From assembly GCA_039917655.1 (NCBI GenBank), contig JBDSJC010000132.1:1-15273 (forward strand): a DNA stretch of 15,273 bases. Reading direction: 5' to 3'. A program made the translations under genes and the position numbers. The notes under the pieces were generated by a model. The model ran no database searches and was not told where the DNA came from. It worked only from the letters and a program-made list of their open reading frames with translations. Of this stretch, positions 7,624 to 13,408 are shown piece by piece; position 1 is the first letter of the stretch; every line of letters starts with the position of its first letter. Source of the stretch: PNKC01 sp039917655. GTDB taxonomy: Bacteria; Chloroflexota; Dehalococcoidia; Tepidiformales; Tepidiformaceae.

Positions 7624-8257
7624 GGCGGCCGGCGTTAAGCCGATGCCCGAGGTACGTCCCGAGAAACCCGCGCGCGATGGCCGAGAGGTCCGCGGTGACG
7701 TCGGCGAGCGTGGTTGCTTCGCTCTCGGAGGTGCCGAAGCTCGAGGCAACAGACTCGCCGTTCGAATCCACGCCGCCAAGCCAGCATTCGTCAGCGACGT
7801 TCCGGCCGTTGGGCGTGAGAAGCATCGCGTTTCCCGTCTCCGCAGCGGAAACCATGGCGGTAAAGTCAGCCAGCGCGGGCTGCGAACGGAGGTGTTCGGC
7901 GTGTTCCAGGGCATCCTCGCCGAGGCTGAGCTCACGAAGCATCTGTTCGGGCGTGAACGTACCTGCCTGGTGAACGAAGGCGGCCCACTCCGCGGCGCCG
8001 GGCAGCGGACGCAGCAACGTTTGGGCAATGCTGAATCGTCGGTCCGAGAGTGCGGTGTGCACGGCCACCAGGCGCCGGCAGGCTTCGACCAGTTCGCTCG
8101 CGATCAGCCCCGTGAGCAGCGCACGCCCGGCGGAATCGGAGAAGACGAGGGCCCGGAGGGCTGAGTCGGCGGCCATCTGCGGCTTCTTCAGCGCCGACCG
8201 GCAATACGAATCGACGAATTCGAGCTCGCTCAGGCCGCCGGGAAACGGATGCGTCAT
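7616..8257 (-). CDS. Hypothetical protein, third gene of the mutM operon
   Basis: I do not recognise this 213-residue protein. It is soluble and largely alpha-helical: a helix-rich N-terminal two thirds (SELEFVDSYCRSALKK, ALRALVFSDSAGRALLTGLIASELVEACRRL, a PGAAEWAAFVHQAG loop, EDALEHAEHLRSQ) and a C-terminal part with TPNGRNVADECWLGGVD and a final helix DVTADLSAIARGFLGTYLGHRL. There is no signal peptide, membrane helix or obvious metal motif. Base composition and codon use match the neighbours, the start at 8257 lies 10 nt after the upstream stop, and its end overlaps the peptidase start, all of which support it being a real gene. The -10-like TAGACT at 8270-8265 may add a secondary promoter. 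A ferritin-like or HEPN-like bundle would fit the helical pattern but no motif proves either. Confidence 0.75.
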   Translation of the reverse strand: MTHPFPGGLSELEFVDSYCRSALKKPQMAADSALRALVFSDSAGRALLTGLIASELVEACRRLVAVHTALSDRRFSIAQTLLRPLPGAAEWAAFVHQAGTFTPEQMLRELSLGEDALEHAEHLRSQPALADFTAMVSAAETGNAMLLTPNGRNVADECWLGGVDSNGESVASSFGTSESEATTLADVTADLSAIARGFLGTYLGHRLNAGRRD

Positions 8258-8267
8258 GTGGAGCAGT

Positions 8268-9191
8268 CTACGCTGGCCAGAGGGCGTCGCGGATGCCTGC
8301 CGCGGCAACGCTCGAACCAGCAGGCGACCGCATCCCGCGGTCGATGCGCGCGGAGGCGGTGTGAAGCGCTTCGCTTGCGGCGTCGTCGCCGAGCATTTCG
8401 ATCAGCCGTCGCGGCAGCTTCAGCAACTCATCGATCCCCCAGAGAATGCCCGCCGAATCCACCAGGCTCGCGGTGTCGTTTGGATCGAGCGAACGCAACC
8501 GGGCGTAGTGCATCGCCAGGGCTCTGCGCGCCGACGATTCCAGACCCGAGGTGAGCAGGAAGCTCGCGACGTCGTAGAGCTGCGAGCCAAACCCAGCCGA
8601 CCCGAAATTGACCAGCCATGCCCGCCCTCGCCCGAGGAGCACGTTCTGCGCCGCCGCGTTGCCGTGCACGAACCCGAACGGCCCCGAGAGCACCTCCAGC
8701 CGGGCGGCGGCGAGTGGCGCGCGGGCAGGATCGCGCTCCTGGGCCGCGAAGCCAAGGCGGTGGAGCGGCAGGTCGCCCTCCGGGATCAGTTCGTCCTGGC
8801 GTTGTTGCCAGCGCAACCCCTCGCGCAGCGGCAGTGCGTGGAGCTCCGCGAGGGCCTCCATCGCAGCTTCGACAGCCCCCGGCGGCGGCACGAGCGCGAG
8901 CGCGGACACGCCTTCGACCCACTCTTCCACCGCAACCTCCCCGAACACCGCAAGCAGGGTAGGTGCGAAGGAAAATCCCAGCCGCCCAAGCGCCTCCATC
9001 ACCGCGAGGTGGTTGAGCGCCTCCTCGGGGTCCGCGGCGCGACGCAACAGGACGACCCGCGCAGCGCCGTCTGGCACAGCGATGGAGACGCGTTCGGTCG
9101 CCCACTGCGAATCGTCCAGCGGTTCAAAATCGACGCCCGACGCCGCGGGCAGGCGCAGCGCTGCTAATAGCTTGGCAGGCTCAACCAGCAC
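8268..9191 (-). CDS. APH-fold phosphotransferase homologue lacking both key aspartates (predicted pseudokinase)
   Basis: This 307-residue protein has the layout of the aminoglycoside phosphotransferase/choline kinase fold: an N-lobe with VSIAVPDGAARVVLLRR (candidate ATP-site lysine replaced by arginines) and AVEEWVEG, then a C-lobe with the Brenner-type loop and the metal loop. The loop normally reading HGDxxxxN is HGNAAAQN (His176, Asn178, Asn183), and the normal IDW/IDF is VNF (Asn195). Thus the catalytic base and a magnesium ligand are both Asn. In family terms this predicts loss of normal phosphotransfer, though ATP binding or an unusual activity remains possible. The GTG at 9191 overlaps the mutM stop by 11 nt, with GGAAGA 6 nt upstream; an ATG at 9263 is an alternative deeper inside mutM. 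The reading frame is intact, so it is not a decaying gene. Confidence 0.72.
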   Translation of the reverse strand: MLVEPAKLLAALRLPAASGVDFEPLDDSQWATERVSIAVPDGAARVVLLRRAADPEEALNHLAVMEALGRLGFSFAPTLLAVFGEVAVEEWVEGVSALALVPPPGAVEAAMEALAELHALPLREGLRWQQRQDELIPEGDLPLHRLGFAAQERDPARAPLAAARLEVLSGPFGFVHGNAAAQNVLLGRGRAWLVNFGSAGFGSQLYDVASFLLTSGLESSARRALAMHYARLRSLDPNDTASLVDSAGILWGIDELLKLPRRLIEMLGDDAASEALHTASARIDRGMRSPAGSSVAAAGIRDALWPA

Positions 9192-10035
9192 GGCTGGTCT
9201 TCCGTGGTGTGCGGCCTTTCGGCTGACATTTCGGGCAGAAGTGCGTCGACCGCCCACCGACAACCGTGCGCACGATTAGCGTACCGCAGGCGTAGCACGG
9301 CTTGTCCGTGCGCCGGAACACCTGGACGTGGTTGTGCTGGTCGCCCGGCCGCCCCTGGCCATCGACGTAGTCCTTGAAGCTCGCCCCGCGGTTCTCGATG
9401 CCGCGCTCCAGCACCGCGCGGCTGGACGCGAAGAGCCTTTTGGTGGCCGCGGGCGAAAGGTTGGCAGCCGGCGTATCTGGGCGGATGCGCGCTTCGTAGA
9501 GCGCCTCATCGACGTAGATGTTTCCCAAACCGGCCATCCGGCGCTGGTCCAGAAGGACGGCCTTCACGGCCGCCGTGCGGCCGGCGATTGCGGCCCGAAA
9601 GCCTTTCAACGTCAGGTCCGCGTCGATCGGCTCCGGACCAAGGCGGGCGAAGAGCGCTGCTGTGTCATCTACCACACTCCAGGTGCCGAACTTGCGCAGG
9701 TCGGCCCAGCGCAGGTCGTGCCCGTCGTCCAGGACGAGCTTCGCACGCTCCCATTGCTCGGGAGGCGCCGAAGATTCGCGCCAAAGCAGCCGGCCCGTCA
9801 TGCGCAGGTGGATGATCAGCGTCCGGCCATCGTCCATGCCGAGCAGGATGTACTTCCCGCGGCGGCCCATGGACTGGAATGTGCGGCCGATGAGGCTCGA
9901 TCGAAGGGCTTCGATCGAGGCTTTTGTAAGCAGGTTTATGGTGCCCGGGTCTACTTCCACCTGGGTAATCCGGCGTCCAACGAGCAGCGGCTCGAGGTCG
10001 CGCCGGATCGTCTCGACTTCGGGGAGTTCGGGCAT
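9181..10035 (-). CDS. mutM: Formamidopyrimidine-DNA glycosylase (8-oxoguanine repair)
   Basis: This 284-residue enzyme removes 8-oxoguanine and formamidopyrimidines from DNA and nicks the abasic site. It starts MPELPEVETIRRDL, so after removal of Met the catalytic Pro2 and Glu3 are in place. Lys61 (GRRGKYIL), the RMTGRL strand, the H2TH segment (AVLLDQRRMAGLGNIYVDEALYEARIRP) and the C-terminal zinc finger with CYAC and CPKC (C-x2-C-x16-C-x2-C) are all present. Asn in GLGNIYVDE is the conserved family residue. The length is typical, with a short basic tail after the finger. The ATG at 10035 is fixed by Pro2. A -10-like TACGAT ends 6 nt upstream with no Shine-Dalgarno, suggesting leaderless translation. 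It is the first gene of a four-gene operon and is divergent from the citrate-synthase-like gene. Confidence 0.97.
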   Translation of the reverse strand: MPELPEVETIRRDLEPLLVGRRITQVEVDPGTINLLTKASIEALRSSLIGRTFQSMGRRGKYILLGMDDGRTLIIHLRMTGRLLWRESSAPPEQWERAKLVLDDGHDLRWADLRKFGTWSVVDDTAALFARLGPEPIDADLTLKGFRAAIAGRTAAVKAVLLDQRRMAGLGNIYVDEALYEARIRPDTPAANLSPAATKRLFASSRAVLERGIENRGASFKDYVDGQGRPGDQHNHVQVFRRTDKPCYACGTLIVRTVVGGRSTHFCPKCQPKGRTPRKTSRAG

Positions 10036-10041
10036 GGCGCG

Positions 10042-10047
10042 ATCGTA
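10042..10047 (-). promoter_or_regulatory. -10 box of mutM, leaderless type
   Basis: On the minus strand TACGAT (10047-10042) is followed by six bases (CGCGCC) and then the mutM ATG. This places transcription start at or beside the start codon. No clear -35 is seen 17 nt upstream (CAGCGC), so the call rests on the -10 and the parallel with the DUF169 and SGNH genes. Confidence 0.4.
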
Positions 10048-10164
10048 CCCGCGGCCAGCGATTCGCGCTGCCGCCGCGCGAACTACAGACATCACCCCCG
10101 GCAGGTCTATGCGCGGCGGGCAAGGTATAGCGGATCAGTGGTGGCTGCTTGCGGCCTAGTGTGG

Positions 10165-10174
10165 TTGTATACAA
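10165..10174. promoter_or_regulatory. Perfect 10-bp palindrome upstream of the citrate-synthase-like gene
   Basis: TTGTATACAA is a perfect palindrome 28 nt before the ATG at 10203 and 7 nt before an alternative ATG at 10182. Its central TATACA could also be a -10 box for a leaderless start at 10182. It may be an operator half-covering the promoter, but no second copy is near. Confidence 0.35.
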
Positions 10175-10202
10175 AGCATCAATGACATGGAGGGCAGCCG
10201 GC

Positions 10203-11549
10203 ATGGCAGCATCCTGGATGACGTACACCAACCCCGGCGCGCACACTTCTAGCGAAGGACCCGACTACTTCCGCGACAGCTATCCCTACGTCCTGCCGCC
10301 CCTGGTCCAGTTCGAACGGCAACCTGTGAATCTCGACCCGGCATCTGAAATCTGGGTGACGGACACCACCTTCCGCGACGGCCAACAGAGCCGCGCGCCT
10401 TATACGGTCGAGCAAATCGGACGGCTCTACGAGATGCTTCACCGCCTTGGCGGGCCTAACGGGATGGTTCGACAGTCCGAATTCTTCTTATATACAAAGA
10501 AGGATCGAGAGGCCGTTGAGCGCTGTCAGGCGTTCGGCTTCGCGTTTCCTCAGGTCACTGGCTGGATTCGCGCCACTATGGGCGACTACCAACTCGTGCG
10601 CGCTGCCCGGCTCAAAGAGACGGGAATCCTCTGCTCCATCTCCGACTACCACATTTTCAAGAAGCTCAACTCCACCCGCGAAAAGGTTGTCGCGGGCTAC
10701 CTGGAAGTGGTCGATGCCGCGCTGGCTGACGGCGTGATCCCGCGCGTCCACATCGAGGACAGTACGCGCGCCGATTTTTGCAACGTCGTGTTGCCCTTTG
10801 TGCGTACGTTGATGGAACGCGGTAAGCAGGTCGGCATCCAGGTGAAAGTGCGTTTCCCGGACACCATGGGAGTAGGCGTCAGCGACCCGAACGTTGCCCT
10901 CCCGCGCGGCATCCCGCGGTTGACCGCGGCGCTTCGTCACGAGGCCGGCGTGCCTTCGGAGGCGCTGGAGTACCACGGCCAGAACGACCTGAATGCGATC
11001 ATCCCAAACGGCGTCAGCGCCTGGCTCTACGGCGCCAGCGCGAATAACGGCACGCTCCTCGGCATCGGCGAACGGTCCGGAAACACGCCGATCGAGGCCC
11101 TGATCTTCTGGCTCATCGGCCTCACCGGCGAGACCCACGGGATCGATACCACGGTCATCACCGAGATCGCCGACTACTACCGCAGCATCGGCGAGGTGGT
11201 GGATCAGCGTCTGCCATTCGTCGGCTCCAACTTCAACGTAACCCGCGCGGGCATCCACGCGGACGGCATGATCAAGGATGAGGAGATCTACAACCCCTTC
11301 GACACCACGCGGTTGCTGAATCGCGCACCGGGGGTTGCCATCACGGATAAGAGCGGCGCGGCTGGCCTGTTGATGTGGATGCGGACGCATCGCCCGGCGG
11401 AGGCCGCTGGCCTGGCGAAGCGCGACCCGCGAGTGATGCGCTTACTTGACCTGGTGATGAACGAGTACGAAGACGGCCGGGTCATCGCCATCCCGGATGA
11501 AGAAGTGCATCGCATGGTCGATGAAGTGTTCAGCCCGGTGACGGCCTAG
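10203..11549 (+). CDS. Re-citrate synthase-like DRE-TIM metallolyase (isopropylmalate/homocitrate synthase superfamily)
   Basis: This 448-residue protein is of the superfamily that condenses acetyl-CoA with a 2-oxo acid. The run of blocks YPYVLPPLVQFE, VTDTTFRDGQQSRAPYTVEQI (Arg58, Asp59), RLGGPNGMVRQSEFFLY, GWIRATMGDYQLV, LKETGILCSISDYHIFKKL, RVHIEDSTRADF, DTMGVGV and LLGIGERSGNTPIEA matches, from memory, the Re-citrate synthase branch rather than LeuA itself, so oxaloacetate plus acetyl-CoA to citrate is the best guess. The metal motif usually read as HGHND in that branch is HGQND here (His258, Gln260), so activity or metal use may differ. There is no C-terminal LeuA regulatory domain. GGAGGG 8 nt upstream supports ATG 10203; ATG 10182 is an alternative. 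Its TAG shares CTAG with the stop of the convergent PIN gene. Confidence 0.75.
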   Translation: MAASWMTYTNPGAHTSSEGPDYFRDSYPYVLPPLVQFERQPVNLDPASEIWVTDTTFRDGQQSRAPYTVEQIGRLYEMLHRLGGPNGMVRQSEFFLYTKKDREAVERCQAFGFAFPQVTGWIRATMGDYQLVRAARLKETGILCSISDYHIFKKLNSTREKVVAGYLEVVDAALADGVIPRVHIEDSTRADFCNVVLPFVRTLMERGKQVGIQVKVRFPDTMGVGVSDPNVALPRGIPRLTAALRHEAGVPSEALEYHGQNDLNAIIPNGVSAWLYGASANNGTLLGIGERSGNTPIEALIFWLIGLTGETHGIDTTVITEIADYYRSIGEVVDQRLPFVGSNFNVTRAGIHADGMIKDEEIYNPFDTTRLLNRAPGVAITDKSGAAGLLMWMRTHRPAEAAGLAKRDPRVMRLLDLVMNEYEDGRVIAIPDEEVHRMVDEVFSPVTA

Positions 11550-11968
11550 GCGTCCATCGGCAGCAGCGTGAAGCGGCCACCCTGGAGCGGCTCGACGTTG
11601 CGGAAGTGGCGCTCATCGAAGGTCAACAGGGTAGTCGTCTTAAAGCGCGCGGCAAGGACGACAAGCGAAAGATCGGCGAGTCCAAGGTGGAACGCCGCGT
11701 AGCGGCTGTTGAGTCGCTCGATGGTTGCGTATTCCGAAGGCAGCAAGCATTCGACCTGGTATCGCCCTGCGCTTAGGTCGGCAAGGAAGGCCTTGTTCGC
11801 GCCCGGGCCCGCTCGTTGTTGGATGAGGTAGTCAACTTCGGCGGTGATTGGCGCTGGAATCACAAGGCTTCCACGCTCCGCCTTCAACGCGCGGTGAACA
11901 CTGACGAGCCGTGGATCACGCCGATCGGCGAGAGCGATGAGTGGCGCCGCGTCGATGAGCAGCGTCAC
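11546..11968 (-). CDS. PIN-domain toxin (VapC-like ribonuclease)
   Basis: This 140-residue protein has a PIN-domain fold, typical of VapC-type endoribonuclease toxins. The acidic residues expected for the metal site are present: Asp6 in LLIDAAPLIA, Glu44 in APITAEVDYLI, Asp99 in LGLADLSLVVLA, and Asp118 in LLTFDERHF. Length is normal. The GTG start at 11968 overlaps the antitoxin TGA as GTGA (4 nt), a common arrangement in which the antitoxin is translated first. The gene ends at 11546 within CTAG, which also contains the stop of the convergent citrate-synthase-like gene. Toxicity and RNA target are inferred from the family only. No sign of decay. Confidence 0.88.
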   Translation of the reverse strand: MTLLIDAAPLIALADRRDPRLVSVHRALKAERGSLVIPAPITAEVDYLIQQRAGPGANKAFLADLSAGRYQVECLLPSEYATIERLNSRYAAFHLGLADLSLVVLAARFKTTTLLTFDERHFRNVEPLQGGRFTLLPMDA

Positions 11969-12207
11969 GAGCCGAAACTGTCCTCGCCGAAACCCTTCAT
12001 CAGCTCGTCGTCGGGAACGTCGGCGATGGAAGTCCCGTCTCCGTCGAAGATCCCTTCCATCTCGAAGTCTCGATCCGGCACCGACCGGCCATCGTAGATG
12101 GAGAGCGCTTCTCGAAGCACAGCCGCCTGCGACCGGCCCTCGCGTTCGGCGAGGTTCCGCAGCGTCTCCGCCTCGGACTCAGTTAGATAGACGCTTGTCT
12201 TCTTCAT
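11965..12207 (-). CDS. Ribbon-helix-helix antitoxin paired with the PIN toxin
   Basis: This 80-residue protein opens with a ribbon-helix-helix (CopG/Arc-like) DNA-binding unit: beta strand KKTSVYLTE, helix 1 ESEAETLRNLAEREG and helix 2 RSQAAVLREALSIYD. The rest is an acidic, probably flexible tail (DRDFEMEGIFDGDGTSIADVPDDELMKGFGEDS) suited to wrapping the toxin. It is expected to neutralise the PIN protein and repress its own operon as a dimer. It is upstream of the toxin gene with a 4-nt overlap. A near copy of its N-terminal half and upstream region lies 275 bp further upstream (12246-12482), disrupted by a stop. The ATG at 12207 is fixed by the family start MKKTS. Confidence 0.9.
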   Translation of the reverse strand: MKKTSVYLTESEAETLRNLAEREGRSQAAVLREALSIYDGRSVPDRDFEMEGIFDGDGTSIADVPDDELMKGFGEDSFGS

Positions 12208-12214
12208 GGAGCAT

Positions 12215-12232
12215 GTAGGGTACCACGTAGGG
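12215..12232 (-). promoter_or_regulatory. Operator-like direct repeat in the toxin-antitoxin leader
   Basis: GTAGGG occurs at 12215-12220 and 12227-12232 on the plus strand, spaced one 12-bp step apart, as expected for ribbon-helix-helix dimers binding side by side. A -10-like TAAAAT (12242-12237, minus) would start transcription at about 12230, inside the second site. The decayed copy keeps GTAGGG (12490-12495) and ATAGGG (12502-12507) with the same 6-nt gap. Confidence 0.5.
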
Positions 12233-12245
12233 CACTATTTTACAA

Positions 12246-12482
12246 CTACCCAGACCACGCCCCGAAGCCGGCCATAAGTTTCTCTTCCGGTATGTCCACT
12301 ACTGAGCGCCCATCACCTTCACCCGATCCGATGAATGCGAAATCGCGGTCTGGAAGGTGCTGCTCATCGTAGGCGGCCAAGGCTTCTCACAAGATCGTTG
12401 CCTGGGAGCGGCCTTCGCGCTCGGCGAGGTTCCTCAGCGTCTCCGCCTCGGACTCGGTTAGATAACCGCTCGTCTTCTTCAT
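12246..12482 (-). pseudogene. Decayed second antitoxin with one in-frame stop
   Basis: Read on the minus strand from ATG 12482 to TAG 12246-12248, the frame has no shift and reads MKKTSGYLTESEAETLRNLA, EREGRSQATIL, then TGA at codon 32 (12387-12389), then EALAAYDEQHLPDRDF and a tail ending in EEKLMAGFGAWSG. In the intact antitoxin the same codon is CGA (Arg), so a single C-to-T change created the stop. Downstream of the stop the two tails differ more than the heads, which suggests an old duplication with recent gene conversion or selection on the DNA-binding half. Its own toxin is not present: the next item downstream is the intact antitoxin. If translated, a 31-residue ribbon-helix-helix fragment could be made. 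Confidence 0.85.
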
Positions 12483-12519
12483 GGTGCATGTAGGGTAGGA
12501 CATAGGGCACTATTTTACA

Positions 12520-12561
12520 CTACCCAGACCACGCCCCGAATCCGCGCATCAAAGCGTCTGT
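12520..12561 (-). pseudogene. Remnant C-terminal tail of a third antitoxin copy
   Basis: The minus strand reads TDALMRGFGAWSG and then TAG at 12520-12522, matching the end of the decayed second copy (EEKLMAGFGAWSG). It is followed, as in the other unit, by TAAAAT and the GTAGGG-type repeats. Only about a dozen codons remain; beyond 12561 the DNA belongs to the upstream region of the SGNH-like gene, so the rest was lost. Confidence 0.65.
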
Positions 12562-12584
12562 CACGTACAGCGCGCCAAAGCAGC

Positions 12585-12590
12585 TACTAT
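12585..12590 (+). promoter_or_regulatory. -10 box of the SGNH-like gene, leaderless type
   Basis: TACTAT is followed by six bases (CACGCC) and the ATG at 12597. There is no Shine-Dalgarno in the space, so a leaderless message is likely. A -35 is not clear. Confidence 0.45.
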
Positions 12591-12596
12591 CACGCC

Positions 12597-13316
12597 ATGA
12601 AAGTGCTGGTACTTGGAAACAGCGACACGGAGGGCGTCTTTTCGGGCGGCGAAACATGGACGCAGGTCCTGCGGCAGCGGCTAAGCACTCCGGACGCCGC
12701 TAACGTCACGGAGGTCCGCTTCTCCCCGAACGGCGCCAGGGCCGCCGCTTTCGCCGAACGAACGGCGCGCGAATTCGAGGCCGAAGTGGTCATCCTTCCT
12801 GTTGGCACGTTCGCTTTCACCGTGGGGTTTGTGTGGGTGCGAGTGGGATCGCTTTTCAGTGCGCGCGCGGCAAGGTGGTATCGGCGGTTCGAAGGCGGAT
12901 TCGACCGGCGCACGAGGACGCCCGGCGCGAAGTCGTCGGGCGTCAACCGGCTGGGGCGCAGGACGGCTCGCGCATTGCTCGGCGTGCAGCCGATGATCGA
13001 CGCGAAAAGCCTGGCCGAGAGCTACTGTGAGGTCATTCGATCACTCGCCCGCATCGAGCAGACCCGCGTGGTCATCGTGGTCTACCCGCCTGAGGAAGGG
13101 CCGTATCTGATCAAGGGCAACCTGGCGGAGAAGCGCTCCAGGTTCCTGGCCGCCATCGAATTTAAGTCGGCCATGCATCACTACCAGGTCATCAAGGCGG
13201 AGGATGTCTTTTCGCCCCGCGACGGCGATGAGCCCACCACCACACCCGACGGATTCCACCTGAACGCCAAAGGACATCTTCTGCTCGGAGAGGCTGTGGC
13301 GGAGGCCGTTCGATAA
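12597..13316 (+). CDS. SGNH/GDSL-like hydrolase
   Basis: This 239-residue protein looks like an SGNH hydrolase (esterase or lipase-like fold). Block I is LVLGNSDTEG, with Ser9 as nucleophile (usual form GDSxTxG, here Asn for Asp). Block V is TPDGFHLNAKGHLLL, with Asp218 and His221 as the rest of the catalytic triad. The usual block III GxND is not seen; the matching place reads LPVGTFAFTVGF, so the oxyanion Asn may be missing or moved. A middle insert (about 75-125) is rich in arginine and contains an amphipathic FVWVRVGSLFSARAARWYRRF stretch that could touch the membrane. No signal peptide is visible. The substrate is unknown. The ATG at 12597 is supported by the box at 12585-12590 and by block I beginning at once. 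Confidence 0.72.
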   Translation: MKVLVLGNSDTEGVFSGGETWTQVLRQRLSTPDAANVTEVRFSPNGARAAAFAERTAREFEAEVVILPVGTFAFTVGFVWVRVGSLFSARAARWYRRFEGGFDRRTRTPGAKSSGVNRLGRRTARALLGVQPMIDAKSLAESYCEVIRSLARIEQTRVVIVVYPPEEGPYLIKGNLAEKRSRFLAAIEFKSAMHHYQVIKAEDVFSPRDGDEPTTTPDGFHLNAKGHLLLGEAVAEAVR

Positions 13317-13408
13317 CTGGCGTGTTTGGGCAACGCGCTGAGGTAGCCTCCATCAGGGCGCCGGGACGAAGGCGATGGCCGTCGTCGTACCGGTTGGGCC
13401 ATCCACCG

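Larger units (their letters stand above)
12128..12548. repeat. Tandem direct repeat, period about 275 bp
   Basis: Two units of about 145 bp with near-identical sequence (roughly 12128-12273 and 12403-12548) cover the N-terminal half of the antitoxin, its leader with operator-like repeats, and the tail of the next antitoxin upstream. Start codons lie exactly 275 bp apart (12207 and 12482). The less conserved part between them is the acidic tail region. This is an antitoxin-level tandem duplication rather than an insertion sequence: no terminal inverted repeats or transposase are seen. Confidence 0.8.

Noticed and set aside
9328..10185. Long open frame on the plus strand opposite mutM
   Set aside because: It is a shadow of mutM: no family resemblance and very high Arg/Ala content typical of antisense frames in GC-rich DNA.
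12246..12482. The disrupted antitoxin as an insertion sequence or mobile fragment
   Set aside because: It has no terminal inverted repeats, target-site duplication or transposase, and its sequence is plainly homologous to the adjacent antitoxin.
13374..13403. Inverted repeat GATGGCC/GGCCATC between two convergent genes, as a terminator
   Set aside because: The arms are 7 bp with a 16-nt loop and no T tract on either side, so it is too weak to call.
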